Shown piece after piece: positions 1 through 11,700 of a stretch of DNA of 64,000 nucleotides. Each line of letters opens with the position of its first letter. Position 1 is the stretch's first letter. Below the pieces are notes generated by a model. The model did no database searches, was not told where the DNA came from, and saw only the letters and a program-made list of their open reading frames with translations. A program made the translations under genes and the position numbers. The stretch is from Embiotoca jacksoni (taxonomy: Eukaryota; Chordata; Actinopteri; Embiotocidae): positions 18,394,024 through 18,458,023 of the forward strand of contig JAKOON010000010.1 of NCBI GenBank assembly GCA_022577435.1, written 5' to 3'.

Positions 1-870
1 GGTTTTACATATGTCACTGTTTGCTTTATCTGAGCTGGTGTTCATCTTTACTTCCTACAGATGGACAGGAAAGTTCAAAAATAAATAGAGACCGGACTAA
101 GAACCCTGCCAAGTTTCACTGAGCGAGATGCTACATGATTTGTTTTTTTTCATAGGACCTTATATTTTGGGATTTCTTGATGGATAGTAGTCTCTGATCT
201 ATTTATGCCAAATCCCCAAAATAGAAATGGTGTCCAGTTTGTTTTCCTCTGTAGTTAAAAGCATTTCCTGTGGCATGAATGAGATGATTGTATTTATGCT
301 GGCCATTATTCTCACTAAAAGCACATGCAGTGATCATTGAAACCCCTTAGAATGATACATGTCCCGGGGTCCAGTTTACTATTGAGTGATAGGAACTGCA
401 GCTGCAGTCCTTATCACATTAAAGTGCGCTTCCTTAACATCTGATTAGCAGAAACATAATTTCTTTGGCATTTACAAAGTCATTCAGAGTGATGCAACCT
501 TTGACACAGATATATCAGCTGTCTGTGTGGCCTCATAAGTGACCAAGAATCTTTTTGGAAAATGTCTGAGTAGAAATATGGAGCCATAAGAGAATATTTA
601 GCGAAAGAGAGTGAGTGAGGCTAAAAACTTCTTCTCTGCCTCAGGCCTATTCCTCTCTCCTTATTTTTTGTCTCTGCTTCACATTACACTGGCATTTCCA
701 TTATTTCCCCTGTGGGCTCTTAACAGGAATAACACACTTCAGACAGTCTGATATCTTATAACTGTACCCTGTTCTACCTGTTGTAGAAGTAGTCACTCAT
801 GTCATCCTGCCCTGATCGGAATCACTGTGATTTTTATGGTGTTTATTAGACCTTCATATTTTCCTTTCAG
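1..870 (+). other. syn1: syn1 intron, 3' part
   Basis: This stretch ends in a good acceptor (ttttcctttcag) at 870. I see no further exon in it. The preceding synapsin exons must lie upstream of the window. Confidence 0.75.
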
Positions 871-2850
871 GCAGAATTTTTTGAAATCAACCTGGTGGCC
901 AACGCCACAGGCAGCTACAATGTGGACATGGATGCCATTAGAAATGGGCATAAGGTTACTAAGTAAGTATATAATAATCGCAGTGCTGCTGCATATTTGA
1001 TGTTATGAGTTGCAGTGAATCATAACTTATCAGTTTGTCTTGCACATTGTGACTTTAACATTTTACTCGTGTCCTCTTTACCAGATCCTTTAAGCCAGAC
1101 TTTGTGCTGATTAGACAGCATGCTTTCAGCATGGACAAGAATGGGGACCACCGGAACATAGTGATTGGACTGCAGTATGCTGGATTGCCAAGTGTTAACT
1201 CTTTGCACTCTGTCTACAATTTCTGTGACAAACCATGGGTGGTAAGCAGTATTTCATTCATGCGCTCATTTAAAAGTGGGGCACACTGCATTCAGCTACA
1301 CCGACGTATAAAGCGGCATCTTAACCACTTGTGTCCGTTACAGTTTGCTCAGATGTCTCGACTCCACAAGCAGCTGGGTCCAGACGAGTTCCCACTGATT
1401 GAGCAGGTTTACTACCCCAACCACAAGGAAATGGTGAGTTCTGTTTATCTGCTCTCCTCCAATTTTTCACCTGGGCTGAAGGGCATGTCACCATACAAAG
1501 CAACTTTTGAAAGAGACACACGCCGACTGGTCATTCCTCTGCACAGGTCACATGGTAGGAGGGTAATTCGCCTCCAGGTCAATATTCCATCTTGTGTAAC
1601 CGCTGAGGGCACTTTAATTTTCTGTGGAGTGTCTTCTTTCGCGACATGTAGAGGCTAAGTTATATTGATTTTTGGTGTACCATGTCAGTGTCAGTACAGT
1701 TAAACTGAGACTGCTGCTGCAGAGCAGTTATCTCCACCCCTACAGTCACAGGCTGACAGCACTGGGATCACTTTCAAGCCATCAATATGAACCAGAATTT
1801 CTGCAGGAATACAAAAAGAGATCTCTGTGTCCCTTCTATTTGTTTGAAATAGATTAAATAATCAGTGTTTTAGTCACTAGAGTACTATGACTATAAATCT
1901 GAGAACGTGATAAATGTTCTTGTTGCAGATCACCTCCAATCGGTTCCCTGTAGTGGTAAAGATGGGCCATGCTCACTCAGGAATGGGAAAGGTAATGTTA
2001 GAGTGCATAAGTATTTACTCATTTTTACTGTGAACACCATATTTTGGGGACTAATAAAAGTCAGGACATTTATATTTTGACTCCTTCTACCCCAGGTGAA
2101 AGTGGACAATCAGTATGATTTCCAAGATATTGCTAGTGTTGTGGCATTGACCAAGACCTATGCCACGTCTGAGCCCTTTATTGATGCAAAGTATGATGTC
2201 CGCATCCAGAAGATTGGTGACAATTATAAGGCTTACATGTAAGTGAAGTTAGCATTCTACTTTCTTTAGTTCCCGGAATTTCCCTCATCCGAATGTCATG
2301 AGAGATGAAAACTGAAAAACATGTTTAATACATTTTTATTCTATTTAACAGGAGGACATCAATTTCTGGAAACTGGAAAACTAACACTGGCTCATCTATG
2401 CTTGAGCAGGTGGCCATGTCAGACAAGTAAGAGCACATTTTTGCAAATGAAATGAAATTTTAAATCATATGATGTCTCACTCCACTATAATATCTGTTTA
2501 TCATGTTATTGCAGGTACAGAACGTGGGTGGATTCTTGTGCAGACATCTTTGGAGGGTTAGATATCTGTGCAGTGGAGGCTTTACATGGTAAAGATGGCA
2601 AGGACTACATTATAGAGGTACTAGATAACAGTTTAATGATGTCTATATTTGCCTCTGATGAAGGGCAATCCACTAATTCGATCATGCTTTTGTGTTATAG
2701 GTCGATGACTGTTCGATGCCGCTGATTGGGGACCAGCAGGATGAGGATCGTGTTCAGATTGCAGAACTTTTGATTTCTAAGATTAGTCTGTCTGTTCCAT
2801 GCACTTCAAGCCCTTCAACAGTTCGTGCTGCAGCAGGACAGCCAGCACAG
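871..2850 (+). CDS. syn1: syn1 C domain exons (ATP-grasp fold)
   Basis: Eight exons encode most of the conserved central C domain, which folds like an ATP-grasp enzyme and binds ATP and membranes. No enzymatic product is known for synapsins. Visible family blocks in order: KPDFVLIRQHAFSM and YAGLPSVNSLHSVYNFCDKPW (exon 1085-1241), FPLIEQVYYPNHKEM (1344-1433), PVVVKMGHAHSGMGK, which is the glycine-rich nucleotide loop (1929-1991), ATSEPFIDAKYDVRIQKIG (2096-2238), SGNWKTNTGSSMLEQ (2352-2426), and GGLDICAVEALHGKDGKD (2515-2617). The last exon carries CSMPLIGDQQDED, then a divergent linker into domain D. Introns are short (82-495 nt). The two that correspond to human introns 5 and 6 are 495 and 104 nt. 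Confidence 0.92.
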
Positions 2851-5625
2851 GTGCTCAAATCACAGACACACTACGTTTCCTCCAGTGAACTCTGACCTTT
2901 CTTTATGTTCCCCACTTTTATTAGGATGCACATCTTAATTGATCACTTCAAGCCCAAAAAAAACATTATAAATTGTGGGCATAAAACTTACATGGTAATA
3001 CGAAATCAATTCTTTAGACACCAAAACATTGACTTTCAAATCAGCAGTTAGTGTAATGAGTATTTGTGGTTGGCTCTTTTGATATACAAATTATTCTAAC
3101 TGTTGTACTTTGACCAAATTCAAGGCAATTGCTGGAACCATCCACCTGCACTGAAAAACACAACATTGTAAAAACAAAATAAAATTTGAGAATACAGCTC
3201 CTGTAATTATTGATTCAAATGATACAAATCTTAAGTAACAGAAAATCTTTTTCGGACACTAACTGCGTAATTGTAGCCAATATTTAGGGCAATCTCTGAA
3301 AATAGAAGTCTGTGTCTGACTGGACTGATACCCAGCATCTCAGGCAAACAGTATTTTATGTTCAAGTGCAAAGGGAGAGCTGACTTGTACCTCTGAGGTA
3401 TCAGGCACACAGTATCAAGAAAAGATACCAGGCTTTACGGGTACATATAACTGAGTGTGGTTGGCATAGAGGTTTAGAATTATGTCATATTCATAGGTAT
3501 AACCAAGAGATAGTAAGAACAGTAATGGACCAAACACAGATCCCTGGGGCAATGGGAATATTGTTTTCTATTATTAGCTTGTTTTTTCCCCTTGTTTGAT
3601 AAATATTTAATTTCTGCCCTTATAACTCATGTATGTTTTGTAGAAAGCAGTGTCTCCTCAGCCTGTCTCACAGCCCAGAGTACCACAGGCTCAACAGCGT
3701 CCCTCTCCTCAGGGTAAGAGCTGGACTTTTTCACATAGAAAAATGAAGTTAAATGATAAGATTTGTTGTTAAAAAAATCTTGACAAGAATATCATGAGTG
3801 TATTTGATGATTCTGTGATAATTGCTTTCATATGTGTCCTGTAGGAGGTCCTCAGCAAAGTCCCCCATCACAGCAGCGTCCACAACCACAAGGCCAACCT
3901 CCTGCACAGGCTCAGCAATCTGCTGGCAGCCCTGCCTCTGGTGACTCCAGTACCCAGGCTAAGGCTAACCAAGGACCTGCAGCCCAGCCACGGCCACCAG
4001 GTCAGGGTGCTCCTCCAGGCCAGAGACCTGCTTCTGGTCAGGGCTCTACTCAGCGAAGCCAGGGAGGTTCTCCTCAAGCTCAGAGGCAACAGTCTGTATC
4101 ACAGCAGCAGAGACCCTCTGCAGGCGGCCCTGGCCAGAAACCTGGTGGGCAACCACAGCAGCAGAGGCCTGCCCAGCCCCAGAGGCAGCAGTCACAGGGG
4201 GGGTCACAGCAACAGAGGGCTCCTGGGCAGCAGGGTCGTCCTGGAGCACCCACCACCCAGCAGCCCCGTCCTGCCACTCAAGGCCAGGGGGGCCCGGGAG
4301 GAAGACCCCCTCTGCAACAAAAGCCTCAGCCCCCACAGAAGCCCAGCCAGGACAGCCCGGCTATGGGCGGCTCTCCACAATTAAAGTAAGTTACTTCATA
4401 TGATAAATGATTCATCAATTTTTTTTTTATTTAATTGTATCTCTTAGTTGACATGAACAGAAGATCCTCTCTTACTTTTTGCCTGCAGTGAGATGTGCAT
4501 GCCACATGGGAAATCTTTTTATTGACAAATGATGCATCTGAATGTGCATGGTTTATCAATTCTTATTATTTTTCAGACCTTCTTTGTCCTGACCTGCTTT
4601 TCAGAAGCAACAGTTTCACAAAACATAACATTTCAGATTGTCAGGAGAGATTGTGATACATTCAATCAACAAGTTAAAGCCACAATTAATCATTTATATT
4701 GGTCTGAATCCGTGCTCTGGGACTCTAGTGCCCAAATTCTCTGAATCCTACGAATCCTAAAAACAGTTTTCTTTCAGAACCAGGGATGGACATCAAATAT
4801 AAACAGCTACAATTGATGGATTTGATTATTCTTGATTTACTTTTATAAACTTTTAGAAGCTTTTTATTGATGAAACAATTAAATTATATTACTATTGCTG
4901 TCATTGTCTTTAACACGTAGTATACATATTTAAATAACTGTAAGGACTTCCCAGTATCAAATATGATCACAAATTTATTGTGGCATATCACGTTAGTCTG
5001 ATGCATTTACATCTACTGACTACTTACATATGCAACTTGTTTTTGTTTAGGAAAAATACAAGTTGTACAAGAACTACACTAGAATATGTATGATTGCTTC
5101 TACTTTAGTGGTCAATACATTCTCCAACTGATAGTTTTCACAGATAAATGACTCCCAGATTCATGTTTTTGGATGATATTAATTAATTTGCATTGTGCTT
5201 TCTTGGGGAAAAAAAAAAAAGAGAGACATAAATCACTCCCAAATAAAAACAGCTGTTTGCCTCCAGAGGAGTCATTCACTATTCATATCATATCAAAGCT
5301 AACTTGAAATGATAAGGTAATACTGAATGACCTAAAAGAAGGAATGCGCTTTCTTCATCTTCTACTGAATCTTTTCACTCCTGTCTTTCTATCTGTCCTG
5401 CCATGCTCCGGTCTTTTCATTCCATGGGTTTGCTGCATGACTTTAATAGCCTCTTCCTCTCCTCTATTGCCATTTTCCTCTCTTTATAGCAAGTCCCAGT
5501 CTCTTACCAATACCTTCAACATTCCAGAAACCCCAGCGCCACGAGCCAGCCTTAGCCAGGACGAGGTGAAGGCTGAAACCATACGCAATCTACGCAAATC
5601 TTTTGCCAGTCTCTTCTCAGACTGA
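871..5625 (+). CDS. syn1: Synapsin I, 3' portion (partial; 11 coding exons)
   Basis: Synapsins coat synaptic vesicles, tether them to each other and to actin, and regulate the reserve pool. Exons seen, with consensus splice sites except where noted: 871-962, 1085-1241, 1344-1433, 1929-1991, 2096-2238, 2352-2426, 2515-2617, 2701-2850 (weak donor, CAG/gtgctc), 3644-3713, 3845-4385 and 5490-5625. Together they give 1620 nt, 539 codons plus stop, with all phases compatible. By comparison with the human gene these should be exons 3-13, so domains A and B and the start codon lie upstream of the window. The paralogue call rests on the C-terminus: a TTQQPRP segment, QKPSQD, then LNKSQSLTN and a PSLSQDEVKAETIR-like E domain (here ASLSQDEVKAETIRN). 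SYN2 and SYN3 differ there. The reading frame is intact. Regulation cannot be judged because the promoter is outside the window. Confidence 0.93.
3644..4385 (+). CDS. syn1: syn1 D domain exons (Pro/Gln/Gly-rich disordered region)
   Basis: A 70-nt and a 541-nt exon encode about 200 residues dominated by Pro, Gln, Gly, Ser and Ala. They contain several PxxP motifs of the kind that bind SH3 domains in mammalian synapsin I. Two R-x-x-S sequences, RQQSVS (Ser codon 4093-4095) and RQQSQG (Ser codon 4192-4194), stand in the same order as the two mammalian CaMKII sites RQTSVS and RQASQA, with TTQQPRP following. Such a region is expected to be disordered and is the part of synapsin I implicated in phase separation of vesicle clusters. 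Its codons are CAG-rich and repetitive, so apparent ORFs in the other frames here are artefacts. Confidence 0.88.
5490..5625 (+). CDS. syn1: syn1 terminal exon, E domain
   Basis: The acceptor at 5488-5489 joins the AA that ends the previous exon to C at 5490, rebuilding LNKSQSLTN across the junction exactly as in mammalian synapsin I. The exon encodes the conserved E domain, shared by the a isoforms of synapsins and needed for vesicle clustering, and ends FASLFSD then TGA. The Ser-Leu-Arg-Lys-Ser block (here NLRKSFASLFSD) is essentially invariant in the family. Confidence 0.93.
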
Positions 5626-8600
5626 GATGGCGTATGCCCCCCTCCCCCTCCTCCACCTATCCTACTGACAGAAACATGGACAGGCAAACTGAAGGACAGA
5701 TCCCTTCTTCCCCCCAACGAACAAGGACCAACAGGATGCCATCTCCAAATCACGTACATTGAGTCTGATATGTAAATGTACACACTTGACAACCACTGCC
5801 TAAACAGTTCAAATCTAAAATGAACACAAGTAGACTACAGATAGGCACTGATGTCTCAAACATTCCTTGCCTTATCTCAAGCTTAAGAAAGTCATCCAGT
5901 CAAGCTGTGTACGCACCACACAAAAGCTTGTATATGCACGAAAACACATACACAAAAATAAGAAACAACACAACACAACACTTCTCCCACTTGTTTGTTG
6001 GTGCTGTAAATTCATTGTGGTCTTTATGTTCAAGTAAATTAAGAGACTGTACAAAAGTTCTTGGGGTGAGGAGGACTGCTGAATCTATTTATTGTTATTG
6101 TTCCCAGCTATTTCAAAATAATATGCTTATGGCAAACAGAGCAAAATAGAGAAAATACAGCAACTCTGTTTTGTGTCGTGAACTTGAACTGAATTAACAG
6201 TTGCAGCCACAAAATGGAGCAAACAGCAACTTTGTAGTGAAGGGCTTGTGAACAAATGTGCCTCCATGGCACACATAAACTTCTTTTAAATCTATTCGAT
6301 CTCTTTTTCCAAAATTATTGTCACATAAAGACATTTCACAAGCAGAAATATGGGGTCAGAAACAAGTAAAAGACCCTTCTATGTTCTCCTTAAATTGTAA
6401 GACCACTCCTATAAAAAAATAAACATACCACCACCCTCCCTCCGTCTGTGCGCCCCTCTCTCCTTCATAGCTTTTGTACAGTATCTAATTCACTCCAGCT
6501 GAACACATAGGATGTCCAGTATTAGCAAAACGCTAGATCTGTTCGAGCCGTTGACCGCCCATGGTGATGTCTTAGCTGCATGTCAACAGGAGGCAATTGT
6601 CGCATTTTCCAACCCCTGACTTAGGCGCTTGTAACTGTGTCGTCACATGTAGTTGAATTAGTCAGTAAAGTAGCCTTGTAGGTGTTGTGAGTATGTTGTT
6701 GCTCCCACTTTTCTTCATATTTTGTTGTCGCACAAGAAGAAAAGCCCCCAAAGCTCTCCAACTTAAAAGCATGCCTTACACAGACAAGAATGTCATATCA
6801 AATGGAGCTGTCTCAGGGATGTCCAATTGATTGTGACACTTGTGTGTGGCTGAGGGTCTTCCATTACAGTCTTATTGTGGTTGTTTACAAATAATGAAGG
6901 AAAAGCATGCATTTTAAATGAGGTAGAATGTTTTATTATTTCTAATACATTTGCACACAGAGCATACTGCAAAATTATACTTGAATACAATGACATGGAC
7001 TGATGTATGAAGTCTACATTTTCAGGTTTATTCATCTGCTACTTAACAAAGCAACAACTCACTGTTCCCGCTCGGGTGCTGCTGTGTCTGTGACAGGAGT
7101 GGTACAGTGGGATGCAGCATAGACAGGGTTTGCAACTGTTCAGGTACAGTTAGTGGGAAATCACGTTACTTACAGTTTCATTTCATAGTCCCTTGATGAG
7201 AAAAACTTACGACTGTAAACCAGCTACTGAATTTAGTGGATGTACATTAAGTTTTACATTATGTCAGGTTGATTTTAGGGTTTTCGCAGAAAGTCCGTAC
7301 ATTGGCATTTTGCACTTAACTTCAAGCCTGAGTCTTTATCGTACAGTGCAGCAGAGTTTCTGCTTCATGTATGTACGCTTCTCGGTTTTCAACGGGTTCA
7401 TATAGTCTGTAAGAAGAGGCCATACTCCAAAGCAGACTCAGCTAAGGAATGTCACATTTATGGGGTTCACCTGTACAAGAAAGAAAGGAAAGCAATGTAA
7501 AGTTAAAGGAATGTCAACTGTAGGATGCTCTTCTGCAGTAGATTTAGCACTTACCATCACCCACCACTTGCACTGACAAAGCTTTCTTTGATCACTACTC
7601 TGAAAATCCAAGACCGTTTATGTTTCCGGGCACTAAAAACGTCTTCCAGAAAGAGCGTATTAGATCCGAATGTCGATGTAATATGGCAATATCTCGCTTT
7701 ATAGAAGACCCAATAGCCAAAATTTGAAAGGAGTCCTGGTTCCCCTGCAGATTCTCCATGCTGCCTGTGTTTATCGGTCTGTTTGTGTAACCACAGTGAC
7801 CCCTTGTGCTCGATGGTGCATAAATGTGTGAATGTTGTTCTGTAACTGGTCAAACCAAATAGATGTTGTACAGAGCTGAGTGATGCAGATTGTCGCCTTT
7901 CTCCCCTGCTGCTATTTGTGCTTGTTGATATTATATGTGAATTTCTTTAGTCTATATTTTAAAAATGTCTTCATCCTTTTTTTTTTTCAGTTGTATATAC
8001 GTGCAACTTTTTCTTCTATAAAGCACCACTATCTGGGGCTTTTAACTTTATATGCATTAGTGATTCAGGGCTTCATATTTTCAACTTTACAGTACTCAGT
8101 GTCAGTACATAATTGTCAGATTTATTGTGGCACATCCTACTAGAGAATCAGTAATAGCAGTAATTGTTACTCTTACTGTGTAATATATGAAAACGAGCCA
8201 TCACATTTAGCATGGATGGTTAACTCTGAAAAATCTCATTCTGTCACTCAGAGGCCTCTTGGCCATATTAAGACATACCATTTGCCACGGCACCTCCCGA
8301 GACTGACAGGATGAGCTGTGACAGCAATGCAAAGAAGTAGTTTTGTATTTATGTTTTGATATTCATAGATTGTTTTTCTTTTTAAATGTTAACATTATTT
8401 ATGGTGGATATATTTTGACTGTGAATGTACATGGTTTTCTGTCTTGGTTTTACAATTTATTTTTTTTAAACACACATTGTGAAAAGAAATGAAATCATAA
8501 CAAATTTGAGTGAAACCGATCATCAGTCGATGCCTACCAGACTTAAAAATGTGCATCATAAATGTAAGTGCAAAAATAACCAATCTGAGGTTTTTGTTAA

Positions 8601-8760
8601 TCAAAAAGAAGATACTGCATAGTGTAAATCATGGTGGATTATTGAATTAAATGTAAAAAAAAAAAAAATGGATGTTATATGCAATGTAGCTATATTATGT
8701 GAAAATGAGTATGTTACTATAACATGCACATGTCGAATAAAGTCTATGATCAATAATATG
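5626..8760 (+). other. syn1: Putative syn1 3' UTR
   Basis: No convincing coding sequence follows the syn1 stop. An AATAAA at 6418-6423 could end a short 0.8 kb UTR. A better-placed AATAAA at 8736-8741, followed by T/G-rich sequence, would give a 3.1 kb UTR. The stretch is AT-rich with no recognisable repeat. Transcript evidence is lacking, so the end is uncertain. Confidence 0.45.
8736..8741 (+). terminator. Candidate distal polyadenylation signal of syn1
   Basis: Canonical AATAAA with T/G-rich sequence 20-40 nt downstream (TTTGTTATTGTTG). It is the last such signal before the long gene-free stretch on the syn1 side. Confidence 0.4.
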
Positions 8761-11700
8761 TATTTGTTATTGTTGAGAACTGTCACTTAAATAAGTTTTA
8801 CCTAATTGTGTCTGTCCATCATATTGCAGGGATTCCTCCTTTGGTTTCCTAGAGGTTTTCCCCTGTTTTCTCCTTTTAAGGTATTTCTGTGAAATTGTCC
8901 ACTCTTTAAATTAACGCTCAAAAGCCGAAGGTTGTACAGTTTGGAAAAGCCCTCATAGACAAAGTAGATTTGGAGCTCTATAAATATAACTGTCTTGATC
9001 TAGCAGACTTTAGTACATCTTAAGCAAGAAAGTAAATATTTTTTGGCCCTTAAAATTATCAAGGAATAATTTGTAGTCATAGGTTGCGTGTGTTTCTGTG
9101 AGGATGACTGTTTTAGATCACTGTACTCTTAATACTGTCTGTGTTTGTAAGCTACCATCTAAAAAGTCAAAAATGTGAGGTAAGTAAGGAGCCAAAAAAA
9201 CGTCTCTAATCCAAGCTTTTTACATTTCACTTTAAGCTTTTTTTTAAAGCTTTTAAAACTGACTGACTGCGCATTGCAAACTAAAAACTGAGTGCACTGT
9301 GCTGAGCTGAACAGCTTTGCTCGGTAGTTTTAATATCAGCCATACTACTATGGACCACAAGGTGGTGTGGGCCTGCAGCCCGATCACTATAGACGATACT
9401 GCCTTCAACACAGAACAACTCATTACACTTCTTTACACCTTATTATATCAATTTGCAGAAGGATTCTGACTCCATATGGGAATTCACATTTCATAAGAAC
9501 AATGACTATTTTTCATAAAACTGGGAAGAGCATCCTATCCAGATAAAAAAAAGGAAAAGCTGAATGCTTCAAGTGCTTAGGATTTTGTTTCTTGTCATTC
9601 TTGACTGAATATTCAGCGATTAATACATTACAATAAGTATTATGTTGGTGATGCTGCAGAGATGGGATTTTATTGTTCTAACGTGTTATGAAAAGCAATG
9701 AGGTCCTGAAACTCAAATTTGAACTTGAGTCACAGTCACACAGAAAACAAAAATTCCACTGTGTACATAATCCCTTTAAACAAAACAAAGCTGTCAAATA
9801 TTAATAAAAGGCTCCCGGAGCTCCACTCATCACAGTTTAGCCTATATCTTTTCTTTGAAGAAAAATGGCTTGATTCATAATGTGAGGAAAAATACATGGA
9901 TTATGTTCTATATTTTGGACTTTCATTAGGTCTTTAAATCTAAATGCAGCAGCTGCACCTTAGAAGACCAAAATTATTTTTCACCCCCAAGTGAAAAGGA
10001 TGATTTGTTTCATTGCTTTGTCTTACAAATCAATGACTGCATCTACAGCTGAAACAAACCATTAAATTGGGTAATTTTACTTTCCCTCATCCAACTACAA
10101 AACAACTGTCAACATTTTTTGGCTGGTAGATTTTACGCTCTGCGTGAGGGGGTGGGGGTTAAATTTTAATCACAAAATTGATCAATTTCTTCTTCCCTTG
10201 AAAGTTTTCATTGCAGACAAAAGTGTCTGGAGTGCAAAATCCAATTTGCAGGCAAGATGTTATATGGCTGTTCGCTCTTGAAAGGTCACTGTGATTTTGA
10301 AAGCTCTGTCTGCTTGCTTGCATTTCTTATCTGGCTCTGTAGCAGGCCACACTGTTCTCCCCTAACAAATCTTTTAAGCAGTGAAGGTGCTCATTTGATC
10401 AGGAAATACATGGTTTTATATTGAATTCTACTTTTCTGGTAACTATCAAAGGAATGAGTGTAGTTTCTTGATAGAGGACGGCAGGCAGGCACAGAGTTTA
10501 TCACTGTCTGGCAAATCCATTCACTAGAAACCAACAGACATTGTGATATTCTCCCACTGTTGTCATGAATTCAAGTTGTTGTGTAATCCTCCTGATGCGA
10601 CTTCTATGACTTTGCTCGTCAAGTATTGCAAACGATAGTTTTGATCTGTATACAGACGAGAGAGAAGACAAAGGGGGAGGGGGGTCTCATGACATCTTCT
10701 CTGAGCCAGGATATTTCTAGAGCTGACCCATTTAAACAGCCTGGAGAAGCTGCAAGAACAGGTGCATCTGGATGGTTGCAGCCAGCATACGTAATTACAT
10801 ACATTAAAATGCTATATATACACAGATTGAAGCAAGTGTCAAAACCGATTTTCACATTCAATTTGATGGGCGGCTGTGCAAACTAGGCAGGATTTGAATG
10901 GGAAAAATGCCAAGCACTGGGGTCAAACCACATTCCTTCCATTCATTTCAAACACTTATTTCAAATACAGAATTTATTCAGTCATTCTTATATAAAGGAA
11001 TACAATCTAATGTCAGTCTACAATTCAGATGTTTTATTCAACACTCAGATGGCAGTCTATGAATGGGAAACAGTGACTGTTACAGCTATTATACATGGCC
11101 TACAGCCTTGCACAATTAGTGCAGCCCGGTACTGCTTTGCATTGTACTGCTGTGGGATGGAGGGTGAATGATATCCATATTTAGAAGGCCCTCATTGATT
11201 CTTCCTAACGAAGACACAAAAGATTTGTTGTCTGTCCAGTCCTGAATAGCAGGACCTAATGACAGTCCTGCATTATAAAACTTCCTACTGACCTTAATCA
11301 GTGTTTGAAAATCTCATGAAACTCTGAGCTGGAGAAGTTTGCTCATAACGTAGTTTAACTGCATTCTGTTTCTGTGCTGTTACATAATAAAACAAATGTG
11401 GTGACAATGCACTACCACAAATAATTCACATCATCAGGAAGTCTTGGAAAGAAACAGCACCCACTGAGAGGCCTATCTCCTCGCTCCAAATGTGTTTGTC
11501 CTTTAATAAACTTGCACACATGACTGAGTGATTCCTGAGCCAAAATGGCAGATGATGAAGGATGAGAGAGGAGTGTGCAATAAAGATTTAATTAAGTCTC
11601 ACCATGGGATGTCTTACTGCGACTCCAAAGACCAGGACAGAGGAGTTTGTGTTTGCTCAGGGCAGCTGTGAATAATATCTACACTATTCTTAATTTGACC

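Noticed and set aside
1104..1658. Open frame of 184 codons over the syn1 exons
   Set aside because: It joins exon 1085-1241 to intron and the next exon by read-through. Splice sites and family alignment show three separate exons.
3868..4336. Several overlapping frames on both strands of the syn1 D-domain exon
   Set aside because: They are shadows of a CAG/CCT-rich low-complexity coding exon. Only the Pro/Gln frame joins the flanking synapsin exons.
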